A program made the translations under genes and the position numbers. The notes below the pieces were generated by a model that saw only the letters and a list, made by a program, of their open reading frames with translations, made no database searches and was not told the DNA's origin. Shown here piece by piece: positions 1 to 6,012 of a DNA stretch of 7,863 nucleotides; the first letter of the stretch is position 1; each line of letters opens with the position of its first letter. The stretch comes from Desulfobacterales bacterium (GTDB lineage: Bacteria > Desulfobacterota > Desulfobacteria > Desulfobacterales > JAUWMJ01): positions 1 to 7,863 of the forward strand of contig JAUWMJ010000125.1 of the NCBI GenBank assembly GCA_030613225.1. The letters are read 5' to 3'.

Positions 1-150
1 AAGCTTAAAAGTGCCTAAAGTGAGCTAAAGTGACTAAAATGCCTAAAGTTGAGGTGTCGCTTCGCTCTATCTTTTTTATAAGAATACAATAGACAGAATT
101 CCTTAACTTTAGACACTTTAGTTCACTTTAGGCACTTTAGATCACTTGTA
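1..150. repeat. Large imperfect inverted repeat of phased CTAAAGTG-like units
   Basis: The left arm (about 11-54) reads as repeated CTAAAGTG-like units spaced 9-11 bases apart. The right arm (101-147) is their reverse complement (CACTTTAG units). The outer block GTGCCTAAAGTGA at 11-23 matches 123-135 exactly in inverted orientation, and the inner block CCTAAAGTTGAGG at 42-54 pairs with 101-113 with few mismatches. The left arm has roughly one extra unit. The spacer (55-100) is AT-rich and holds a weak TCTAT/ATAGA inner pair. The element probably continues past the left edge of the window. No protein-coding signal is visible in 1-194. It resembles dispersed intergenic repeats rather than an insertion sequence, since no transposase is present; a regulatory role on the downstream fusion gene is possible but not shown. 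Confidence 0.8.
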
Positions 151-230
151 ACTTTCCAGTTTATCCGAGTTATGGTATCAACTTTAATACGGCGATGATG
201 GTTAAAACAGACCGGCAGGACATTTATAAT

Positions 231-2513
231 ATGAGTCATTCAATTCTGGATGCCATCGGCAATACACCTATTGTTGAAATAAGAAATCTGAATCCTAACC
301 CAAAAGTGAAAATTCTGGCAAAACTGGAATATTTCAACCCCAGCGGTTCGATCAAGGACAGGGCGGCTCTGTTTATGATTGAGGAGGGTGAAAAATCGGG
401 GCAGCTTACGCCCGATAAAACTGTAATTGAAGCCACAAGTGGAAATACCGGAATAGGTCTAGCCCTTGTTTGTTCTGTTAAGGGATATAAGCTTTTGCTT
501 GCAATGTCCGAGGCGGTAAGTGTTGAACGACAGAAGATTTTAAAGGCCCGTGGTGCAGATATCCTTCTAACTCCGGGTCACCTGGGTACGGATGGCGCCA
601 TTGAAGAGGTTTACAGGCTTGTGCGGGAAAATCCCGAGACCTATTTTTTGACGGATCAATATAATAATGAAGCCAACTGGAAGGCGCACTATTTGACAAC
701 AGCCGTGGAGGTCTGGGAACAGACAGATAGAAAAGTTTCAGTTCTGGTTGCCACAATGGGCACATCCGGAACACTCATGGGCGTATCGAGGAAGCTGAAA
801 GAATACAACCCTGATATACAAATTGTCGGTGTCGAGCCATATCTGGGCCATAAGATCCAGGGTTTAAAGAATATGAAAGAGGCATACTGCCCTGAGATTT
901 TTGAAAAAAGCCGCCTGGATAAAAAAGTAAATATTGATGATGAAGAAGCTTTTGAGATGACAAGACGCCTTGCAAAAGAAGAGGGCATCTTTGTGGGAAT
1001 GAGCAGCGGAGCGGCTATGGTTGTGGCACTGAAAGAAGCTGAAACCATGACTGAAGGCACCATTGTTGTAATCTTGCCGGATAGTGGTGAACGATATTTG
1101 AGCACACCGCTTTTTACTGTAAGGGATAAGACTAAACTGCAGTTGTTTAATACCATGAGCAGGCGCAAGGAGCCTTTTGAGCCGCATCTGCCGGGTAAGG
1201 TTTCCATGTATTCATGCGGTCCCACGGCGCACGCAAGGATGCATGTAGGGGAGATACGGCGGTTTGTATTTTCAGATTTTCTCTGTCGATATCTTGAATA
1301 CAGAGGCTATGAAGTAAAACATATACTTAACATCACAGACCTGGACGATAAAACCATAAACGGCTCTGAAAAGGCGGGTAAAAAGCTTTCAGAATTTACA
1401 GAAAAACACATACAATCTTTTAAAGAGGATCTGGCCGTACTTGGAATCAAGCCTGCGGAAAAATATCCAAGGGCGAGTGAACATATCAACGATATGGTTT
1501 CCCTTGCTGAAAGGCTGACTAAAAAGGGGTTTGCATACGAAAAGCTCCGCAGTTTATATTTTGATATTTCCCGATTTTCCGAATACGGCAGGCTGTCGGG
1601 TATTGACCTAAATAAGATCAAACTGGGCGCAACCGTTGACCTTGATGAATATGAAAAAGATAACCCGCGGGATTTTACGCTTTTTAAAAGATCCAGGCTT
1701 TCAGAGCTGAAAAGGGGAATATATACAAAAACAGACTGGGGCAATGTACGTCCTTCATGGCATATTCAGTGTGCGGCCATAACCATGAAATATCTTGGAG
1801 AAAGCTATGATATTCATACCAGCAGCCGTGAGCTTGTATTTCCCCATCATGAAAACATAATTGCAATTGCCGGTGCAGCAGCCGGAAAATCTCCGGCAAA
1901 ATACTGGGTACATTGTGACCGGGTGCTGGTTGACGGCAAAAAGGTGGATGCAAGAGGCGCCGGTCTTACCCTTAAAGATTTGACGGAGATGGGCTATGGG
2001 GGAAGACAAATCAGGTACTGGCTGTGTTCAAGCCATTATCGAAAGCATGTAATTTTTTCGAAAGAAAGGCTCGAAGATGCCGGGCGATCACTGAAAAGGC
2101 TTGATACATTCATCCGTAGCCTGCATAACGTTAATAAAGGCCGGCATTATTCTGAACTTCAGCAGCTTCTTTACGATATTAAAAATGGTTTTGCCGGTGC
2201 CATGGATGATGATTTGAATATTTCTGCGGCCATGGCCTCTATTTTTAAAGCTGTAAAACGTGTCAACATTCTGATCTCGGAAAAGAAAATAGATACTGAT
2301 GATGCATCAAAGATTGAAGACGCATTCCGTAAAATAGATTCGGTACTGAAAATATTTGATTTTCAGGATGAATATTCCGATTCAAAGGTAGAACAGCTCG
2401 TAGCAAAGAGGGAAAAAGCAAGGTCGGATAAGAACTGGGAACTTGCTGATAAATTGCGTGACAAACTGAAATCCCTGGGGATTTTAGTTCAGGACCGGAG
2501 ATTAAACAAATGA
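231..2513 (+). CDS. Cysteine synthase (CysM/CysK-like) fused to a degenerate cysteinyl-tRNA synthetase-like module
   Basis: Two complete enzymes lie in one 760-aa frame (numbered from ATG 231). Residues 1 to about 295 are a fold-type II PLP cysteine synthase: PLP lysine K42 in PSGSIKDR, TSGNTG 69-74, phosphate loop GTSGT 177-181, SSGAA 258-262 and PDSGERYLS 283-291. The IQGLKNMKEAYCPEIF stretch looks nearer to CysM than to classical CysK. This half should form cysteine from an activated serine and sulfide or a sulfide donor. Residues from about 303 to 760 align along the length of CysRS: zinc cysteine C329 in CGPT, TDLDDK 369-374, WHIQC with W510 and C514, FPHHEN near 537-542, DDDLN 659-663 and the C-terminal LADKLRDKLKSLGI. 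Departures: HVGE 338-341 for HIGH/HIGN, KVDAR 571-575 for KMSKS, I543 for the fourth zinc ligand Glu, TSSREL for GGGSDL, and no terminal GTxWR tail. ATG 231 has AGGA ten bases upstream and matches the usual SILDAIGNTP start; ATG 195 (772 aa) lacks a Shine-Dalgarno. The tRNA-charging role is uncertain. Confidence 0.9.
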   Translation: MSHSILDAIGNTPIVEIRNLNPNPKVKILAKLEYFNPSGSIKDRAALFMIEEGEKSGQLTPDKTVIEATSGNTGIGLALVCSVKGYKLLLAMSEAVSVERQKILKARGADILLTPGHLGTDGAIEEVYRLVRENPETYFLTDQYNNEANWKAHYLTTAVEVWEQTDRKVSVLVATMGTSGTLMGVSRKLKEYNPDIQIVGVEPYLGHKIQGLKNMKEAYCPEIFEKSRLDKKVNIDDEEAFEMTRRLAKEEGIFVGMSSGAAMVVALKEAETMTEGTIVVILPDSGERYLSTPLFTVRDKTKLQLFNTMSRRKEPFEPHLPGKVSMYSCGPTAHARMHVGEIRRFVFSDFLCRYLEYRGYEVKHILNITDLDDKTINGSEKAGKKLSEFTEKHIQSFKEDLAVLGIKPAEKYPRASEHINDMVSLAERLTKKGFAYEKLRSLYFDISRFSEYGRLSGIDLNKIKLGATVDLDEYEKDNPRDFTLFKRSRLSELKRGIYTKTDWGNVRPSWHIQCAAITMKYLGESYDIHTSSRELVFPHHENIIAIAGAAAGKSPAKYWVHCDRVLVDGKKVDARGAGLTLKDLTEMGYGGRQIRYWLCSSHYRKHVIFSKERLEDAGRSLKRLDTFIRSLHNVNKGRHYSELQQLLYDIKNGFAGAMDDDLNISAAMASIFKAVKRVNILISEKKIDTDDASKIEDAFRKIDSVLKIFDFQDEYSDSKVEQLVAKREKARSDKNWELADKLRDKLKSLGILVQDRRLNK

Positions 2514-3547
2514 AGCCGATATATTTCCCATTTACATATATTTCAAAACCGATTGCCGAAGCCCTGCATACCTGCTTTGGAAAGACCATTGTTTATCAGC
2601 CTTCGAGTAAGAACATACCTGAAGAAATTCACAAACTGGCCGAGCGTGGTGTGCTGGACATCCGAATTTCGGGAAAGCCGGAAAAAAAAGACGAGGAAAA
2701 ACTGTCGGCGCTTTTAAAAGATTATAATGCATGGGCAAACCTGCACCAGGGAAGCAGGGGTATTCAACTCGACTTTTTCAAAGCCCGGAAAAATAAAATT
2801 CCCTTTTTTGATGATACATCTACGTCTCAACTCAAGGCTGATATCAAAGATATTGCAGGTGAAAACCCGGCTAGAAAAGAACCTGACCCTTTTTTTAATG
2901 CCAGGATATTTTTGAGTATTGCCCAGAATTTTGATATGCAAAACGATAAGATCGACCTGGATATGGCATCATTTGAAACCGCCCGGATGGATTTAATAAA
3001 AAATTTGAATGGGGAAGATGAGACTTCACCTGTAGTGCCCGGCTACGGAGATGAATTTAAAACCGGCAATTTGGCTGATCATGATCATATGATACCAGAA
3101 CGTATAGAGGCATGGGCCTTATTGATGTGCTGCGATCCGATGCAATGCAGGGATGAAATGTCCGGGCTTTTTGTTACAAGCAGCCGGCAGGCAATCGACT
3201 ATCTTTTGGAAAAAACTCCTGAAACTGAAAATGTGTTTTCAATTGACGCAATACCAATGGTGGAAAATCAGGTTGAAAAAACGGCAAAATGGCCCAAGGA
3301 CCTGATGAAATATCTTGAAATTGTTGCGGAAAGTTCCAGGCCTTTGAAGTGCGATAATTTCACCATAGTTCCTGATGATTTAAAATACGAAACAAAAGTT
3401 TCATTATCTTTATATCTTGTGCCCGGAGTATCGCCTTTGGAGTATTTTTCCCGTTTTACCAGGTTTGATTCTACCTGTGGCGAAATTGAAAAAGATCGAG
3501 TTAAATTTAAAAACACTTTAATCGGACATATTGGTTTTGCTGCTTGA
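2510..3547 (+). CDS. Conserved-looking hypothetical protein, coupled to the cysteine synthase/CysRS fusion
   Basis: I do not recognise a characterised family. The 345-aa protein overlaps the fusion gene by four bases (ATGA at 2510-2513) and has CGGAG nine bases upstream of its ATG, so it is probably co-translated with the fusion. There is no signal peptide and no membrane segment, so it should be cytosolic. The N-terminus (PIYFPFTYISKPIAEAL, then IVYQPSSKNIPEEI) looks like an ordered alpha/beta start. Residues about 56-72 are charged and helical, and 100-130 is polar and probably a linker. A mid-region has DHDH at 190-193 followed by MCCDPMQC (C207, C208, C213). Other cysteines are C22, C281 and C323. 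The Cys/His cluster could bind metal or be redox active, but no standard zinc or Fe-S spacing is present. Codon use looks like its neighbours. It is a real gene by length, coupling and composition; the function is unknown. Confidence 0.85.
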   Translation: MKPIYFPFTYISKPIAEALHTCFGKTIVYQPSSKNIPEEIHKLAERGVLDIRISGKPEKKDEEKLSALLKDYNAWANLHQGSRGIQLDFFKARKNKIPFFDDTSTSQLKADIKDIAGENPARKEPDPFFNARIFLSIAQNFDMQNDKIDLDMASFETARMDLIKNLNGEDETSPVVPGYGDEFKTGNLADHDHMIPERIEAWALLMCCDPMQCRDEMSGLFVTSSRQAIDYLLEKTPETENVFSIDAIPMVENQVEKTAKWPKDLMKYLEIVAESSRPLKCDNFTIVPDDLKYETKVSLSLYLVPGVSPLEYFSRFTRFDSTCGEIEKDRVKFKNTLIGHIGFAA

Positions 3548-3735
3548 TAGTATGTAGCTTCTCAACAAGTTCGTTCATTCCGATAGCTTCCCCTTTGAAA
3601 AGGAAGAGCGAGAAGATTTTAAAGTTACCCGACTTTTTCGAAAAGATATGATGGTTCAAATTAACTTATTGTTATTTTTGTTTATTTTATTATTTACCCA
3701 ATTTTATTTTTCAGCAAAAAAAATCACAAGAAGGC
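3548..3735. other. AT-rich intergenic stretch with a possible small ORF
   Basis: This gap separates the 345-aa gene from the ferredoxin promoter. A weak hairpin (CTTCC/GGAAG, about 3587-3606) has no T-run, so it is a poor terminator candidate. One frame is open from 3558 to the TAG at 3741-3743. It contains ATG at 3648, which would give a 31-aa peptide starting MMVQINLLL, with one hydrophobic span of about 17 residues and a basic tail (KKITRRLD). There is no Shine-Dalgarno and the hydrophobicity partly reflects T-richness, so coding status is doubtful. Nothing else is recognisable. Confidence 0.35.
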
Positions 3736-3764
3736 TTGACTAGCTTTATTAATTAGTATATGGA
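3736..3764 (+). promoter_or_regulatory. Probable sigma-70 promoter for the ferredoxin gene
   Basis: TTGACT at 3736-3741 matches five of six -35 positions. Two overlapping -10 candidates follow: TATGGA at 3759-3764 with a 17-base spacer, or TATATG at 3757-3762 with 15. Transcription would begin about 70 bases upstream of the ferredoxin ATG, leaving a leader with a small TGGTT/AACCA hairpin (3787-3804). Position ahead of an isolated gene supports the call. Confidence 0.5.
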
Positions 3765-3824
3765 TTTTTTCCAATAGCGGATATAATGGTTGATTTTATA
3801 ACCATAGATTAATTTTATTTAAGA

Positions 3825-3831
3825 AAGGAGG
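3825..3831 (+). promoter_or_regulatory. Strong Shine-Dalgarno of the ferredoxin gene
   Basis: AAGGAGG ends eight bases before ATG 3840. It is a full match to the 16S anti-SD core and by far the best ribosome binding site in the window, which suggests high expression of the ferredoxin. Confidence 0.85.
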
Positions 3832-3839
3832 CTTATAAC

Positions 3840-4028
3840 ATGGCGTTTATCCCCACTGTTGATGCAGAAAAATGTGAAGGTTGCGAAGAATGTGTAGATG
3901 TTTGTCCTACTGAAGTATTTGAGATGGAGGATGACAAGTCGGTTCCTGTTAATCCTGACGAATGTCTGGGCTGTGAAAGTTGCGTTGAAGTTTGTGAACC
4001 AGGCGCAATTACAGTTGAAGAGATTTAA
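3840..4028 (+). CDS. Small acidic 2[4Fe-4S] ferredoxin
   Basis: The 62-aa protein has two bacterial ferredoxin cluster motifs: C12-x2-C15-x2-C18-x3-C22-P and C42-x2-C45-x2-C48-x3-C52. Each site contributes three cysteines to one [4Fe-4S] cluster and the fourth to the other, in the pseudo-twofold fold of clostridial-type ferredoxins. It should be a cytosolic low-potential one-electron carrier for oxidoreductases. It is strongly acidic (about 18 Asp/Glu against three Lys and no Arg). The second motif ends CE rather than the usual CP; C52 itself is kept. The 62-aa length is typical. The gene is flanked by its own promoter and a hairpin, so it appears monocistronic, and the perfect Shine-Dalgarno implies an abundant product. 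The physiological partner cannot be told from the context. Confidence 0.95.
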   Translation: MAFIPTVDAEKCEGCEECVDVCPTEVFEMEDDKSVPVNPDECLGCESCVEVCEPGAITVEEI

Positions 4029-4047
4029 TCATTTTTAAAACAATTTC

Positions 4048-4079
4048 CCCTGATTCTTTGTTAAAACAAAGAATCAGGG
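4048..4079 (+). terminator. Hairpin downstream of the ferredoxin gene, probable terminator
   Basis: A perfect 15-bp inverted repeat, CCCTGATTCTTTGTT at 4048-4062 and its complement at 4065-4079, lies 19 bases after the ferredoxin stop. On the + strand no T-run follows (GAGCCATACC), so intrinsic termination is not textbook. The structure may instead terminate with help or stabilise the 3' end of the ferredoxin mRNA. On the - strand the hairpin is followed by a weakly T-rich stretch. Confidence 0.65.
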
Positions 4080-4134
4080 AGCCATACCTCATTTGCTCCT
4101 TTCTTAGCAGCAATACCCGCCCAAAGATTTAATA

Positions 4135-4668
4135 ATGTTAAAAAACAGACAATCCTTTTATATTGTTTTTCCGACTCCTTTTGGTGATGCTGCCATAATA
4201 TATACTGATAAACCGTTTTTAATCTTAAAGGTATTCCTGCCGCAAAGACACAGAAAATATCTGGCTAAAACTATTGAGAAGGATTGGCAGGCGAAGGCCG
4301 GGGCGCATCCGAATGCCTTAAAAATTGCCGGAATAATCGAAGAATATTTTAAAGGAACAGCGGTTAAACCTCCCTGGGAATGGATGGATATGGCAGGGTT
4401 AACACAGCTTCAGCAGTTGGTTCTAAGGGCAACAACCGATATTCCGTACGGCTCTGTTCGTTCCTACAAGCAGATTGCCGACGCCATCCATCGGCCGCGG
4501 GCATATCGTTTTGTTGGGTCGACACTTGCAAAGAATCCTTTTCCGATTCTGATACCATGCCACAGGGTAATACGAAGCGATTCTTCGCTGGGACAGTTTG
4601 GGGGCGGGACAGATCTGAAAAGAGAATTGATTGAAATGGAAAGAAAATTTGCAACGAAAACATCTTAA
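4135..4668 (+). CDS. ogt: Methylated-DNA--protein-cysteine S-methyltransferase (O6-alkylguanine-DNA alkyltransferase)
   Basis: A suicide DNA-repair protein that transfers the alkyl group from O6-alkylguanine (and O4-alkylthymine) to its own cysteine. The 177-aa length suits single-domain Ogt/AGT with an N-terminal RNase H-like part (about 1-85) and a C-terminal DNA-binding and catalytic domain (about 88-172). The active site is C142 in PCHRV (141-145). Spacing to human AGT residues is kept throughout: Y111 (human Y114), arginine finger R125 (R128), N134 (N137), H143 (H146) and E169 (E172). IPYGSVRSYKQIA 103-115 is the usual helix-turn-helix lead. No Ada-type N-terminal zinc domain or AraC domain is present, so it is not the adaptive-response regulator. 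No clear Shine-Dalgarno precedes ATG 4135, and no promoter was identified between the hairpin and the gene, so expression may be low or depend on readthrough. Confidence 0.95.
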   Translation: MLKNRQSFYIVFPTPFGDAAIIYTDKPFLILKVFLPQRHRKYLAKTIEKDWQAKAGAHPNALKIAGIIEEYFKGTAVKPPWEWMDMAGLTQLQQLVLRATTDIPYGSVRSYKQIADAIHRPRAYRFVGSTLAKNPFPILIPCHRVIRSDSSLGQFGGGTDLKRELIEMERKFATKTS

Positions 4669-4798
4669 GCAACAGTTTCTCGTACCCGGTTACACCCATT
4701 CGGAACAAAAAGGTCGAACAATCTCCGTCCTGTAAGCCTTTGACTCTCCTTCAGTTTCGATTTTCGATATTCACAAATTGCTTGAAAATTAGGTTAAG

Positions 4799-4826
4799 TT
4801 AACGACATTGTCTTGTCAGTTACAAT
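4799..4826 (+). promoter_or_regulatory. Possible sigma-70 promoter for the 110-aa unknown gene
   Basis: TTAACG (4799-4804) and TACAAT (4821-4826, five of six to the -10 consensus) are separated by 16 bases. The start point would be near 4833, about 17 bases ahead of ATG 4850. The rest of the gap 4669-4798 shows no gene or clear structure. Confidence 0.4.
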
Positions 4827-4849
4827 GATCTGTGATAACAATATTGATT

Positions 4850-5182
4850 ATGAAACAATATGTAATTGATGAGCTAAGGCCTGATGATTATAAAAAGCTA
4901 AAGGCGTATCTGGATGAAAACTTCAATTCTTCCGATATAGACGGAATTTACTGGATACCTCTTGAGCAGGAGAACCTTACAGATATTCAGGCAGAGCATA
5001 CCGAATGTCAGCCGTTTTATTTTGCCATTGAGCTTAAGCCTGATATCATGGCCTGCGAGCTACTTATTCGTACAAAGAGCAGGTTGCGATGTGACTGCAT
5101 AAGTTATGCAACTGAAAAGCAGCTTAGCCGGCTTATCGGGTTTGTGGATGGCATATTTGATAAACTTAAAATAATAGCTTAA
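4850..5182 (+). CDS. Hypothetical protein of unknown function, 110 aa
   Basis: A small soluble protein with no signal peptide or membrane span. It opens with YVIDELRPDDYKKLKAYLDE (a predicted helix), then a glycine-containing YWIPL segment, a central acidic part (QENLTDIQAEHTECQPFYFAIEL), a strand-like ELLIRTKSRLRCDC with a C-x-C pair, and a C-terminal helix (LSRLIGFVDGIFDKL). The alternation of strands and helices and the good codon pattern indicate a genuine compact alpha/beta protein. It looks like a conserved uncharacterised protein of sulfate reducers, but I cannot name a family. ATG 4850 is chosen because the upstream GTG 4832 and TTG 4844 lie at or near the inferred transcription start. 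No start has a good Shine-Dalgarno. It has its own likely promoter and is separated from plsC by an inverted repeat. Confidence 0.75.
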   Translation: MKQYVIDELRPDDYKKLKAYLDENFNSSDIDGIYWIPLEQENLTDIQAEHTECQPFYFAIELKPDIMACELLIRTKSRLRCDCISYATEKQLSRLIGFVDGIFDKLKIIA

Positions 5183-5201
5183 GCTGGATAAACCAACAAA
5201 A

Positions 5202-5276
5202 TGCCACAAAGGCACAGAGACACAAAGCAAAATTGTTTGTAAAAATTTATCTTCGTGCCTTCGTGTCTTGGTGGCA
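5202..5276. repeat. Imperfect inverted repeat (CACAAAG / CTTCGTG family) upstream of plsC
   Basis: Arms at 5202-5227 and 5251-5276 match at 20 of 26 positions in inverted orientation, with two mismatches that would still be G-U pairs in RNA. The spacer of 23 bases is AT-rich. Each arm is itself made of short degenerate repeats (CTTCGTG, CTTCGTG, CTTGGTG in the right arm). The end lies 19 bases before the plsC ATG, so any transcript from upstream would carry this stem-loop next to the start. It resembles dispersed intergenic repeats seen in many delta-proteobacterial genomes. Confidence 0.75.
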
Positions 5277-5295
5277 ATAATCTTTTGCTAATAAA

Positions 5296-6012
5296 ATGAT
5301 AAGAACTCTGTTTATTCTTATATGGATAGTATTTGCCACAATCGTTTTGGGAATTATTGTGATAATATCATCCTTTTTCAGTAAAAAGGGAAATTTCCCC
5401 CATATCATTGCAAGATTCTGGGGCAGATCGATTCTCTTTGTGAGTCGGATAAAGGTCACAGTCAAAGGCGTTTTTAATATCGATCCTTCAAAGTCATACA
5501 TTTTCATGCCAAACCACCAGAGCAACTTTGATATACCTGTACTTTTAGGGTACCTTCCTGCCCAATTCAGGTGGCTGGCAAAGGCGGAGCTTTTTAGAAT
5601 ACCGCTTTTCGGGCGCGCCATGCGCGGATGCGGCTATATCAGCATAGATCGATCTAATCGGAAATCTGCATTTAGAAGCCTTAAGAAAGCGGCTGATACT
5701 ATCAGAAACGGAGTATCGGTTTTAATCTTTCCCGAAGGTACCAGGAGTCTTGACGGCAAAATCAGGAGCTTCAAAAAGGGAGGGTTTGTTTTAACCGTTG
5801 ATTCCGATATTCCGATTATCCCTGTAATACTTCATGGTACATGGTCGATCATGCCGAAAAGCGGTCTTAGAATCATGCCCGGAAATGTTACCCTTGAAAT
5901 ATTGCAGCCGATTGAAACTGCTGAATATACAAGAAAGACTAAAAACGATCTTATGGATAAAGTAAGAGACATCATATGTAAATCATTTTATGAAGGGAAA
6001 AAGGAAAAGTAG
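5296..6012 (+). CDS. plsC: 1-acyl-sn-glycerol-3-phosphate acyltransferase (PlsC/LPLAT family)
   Basis: Acylates lysophosphatidic acid to phosphatidic acid, the second acylation in membrane phospholipid synthesis. The 238-aa protein begins with a strong hydrophobic anchor (about 4-28). The family blocks follow in order: NHQSNFD with the catalytic H74 and D79 (block I, HxxxxD), GYISIDR 113-119 (block II), FPEGTRS 145-151 (block III, phosphate binding) and IPIIPV 172-177 (block IV). All key residues are present, and the length is normal. ATG 5296 is the only sensible start because it precedes the anchor, although no good Shine-Dalgarno is visible and an inverted repeat sits just upstream. The TAG stop shares one base with the GTG of the RNase J gene, so the two are an operon with probable translational coupling. 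Other lysophospholipid acyltransferase substrates cannot be excluded from sequence alone. Confidence 0.93.
   Translation: MIRTLFILIWIVFATIVLGIIVIISSFFSKKGNFPHIIARFWGRSILFVSRIKVTVKGVFNIDPSKSYIFMPNHQSNFDIPVLLGYLPAQFRWLAKAELFRIPLFGRAMRGCGYISIDRSNRKSAFRSLKKAADTIRNGVSVLIFPEGTRSLDGKIRSFKKGGFVLTVDSDIPIIPVILHGTWSIMPKSGLRIMPGNVTLEILQPIETAEYTRKTKNDLMDKVRDIICKSFYEGKKEK

Noticed and set aside
1..150. CRISPR array
   Set aside because: The repeat units are only about 8 bases with no unique spacers of regular length, and the two halves are inverted.
225..230. TATAAT directly before ATG 231, as a -10 box
   Set aside because: A start point from it would fall inside the coding sequence, and the -35 region (TTAAAA) is poor. 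It is more likely chance in an AT-rich ribosome-binding region.
689..1225. Long minus-strand ORFs opposite the fusion gene (and similar ones opposite rnj, such as 6473-7045)
   Set aside because: They are antisense shadows of clearly coding + strand genes. Their translations are low complexity and match no motif.
1242..2513. Reading the C-terminal module as MshC (mycothiol ligase)
   Set aside because: The module keeps the CysRS C-terminal helical region (DDDLN, LADKLRD) that MshC-type proteins largely lack, and no mycothiol genes are nearby. It is kept only as an analogy for repurposing.
4364..4708. Minus-strand 114-aa ORF opposite the alkyltransferase, and a + strand 84-aa ORF in another frame
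   Set aside because: Both overlap the well-supported alkyltransferase gene with all its catalytic residues and have no features of their own.
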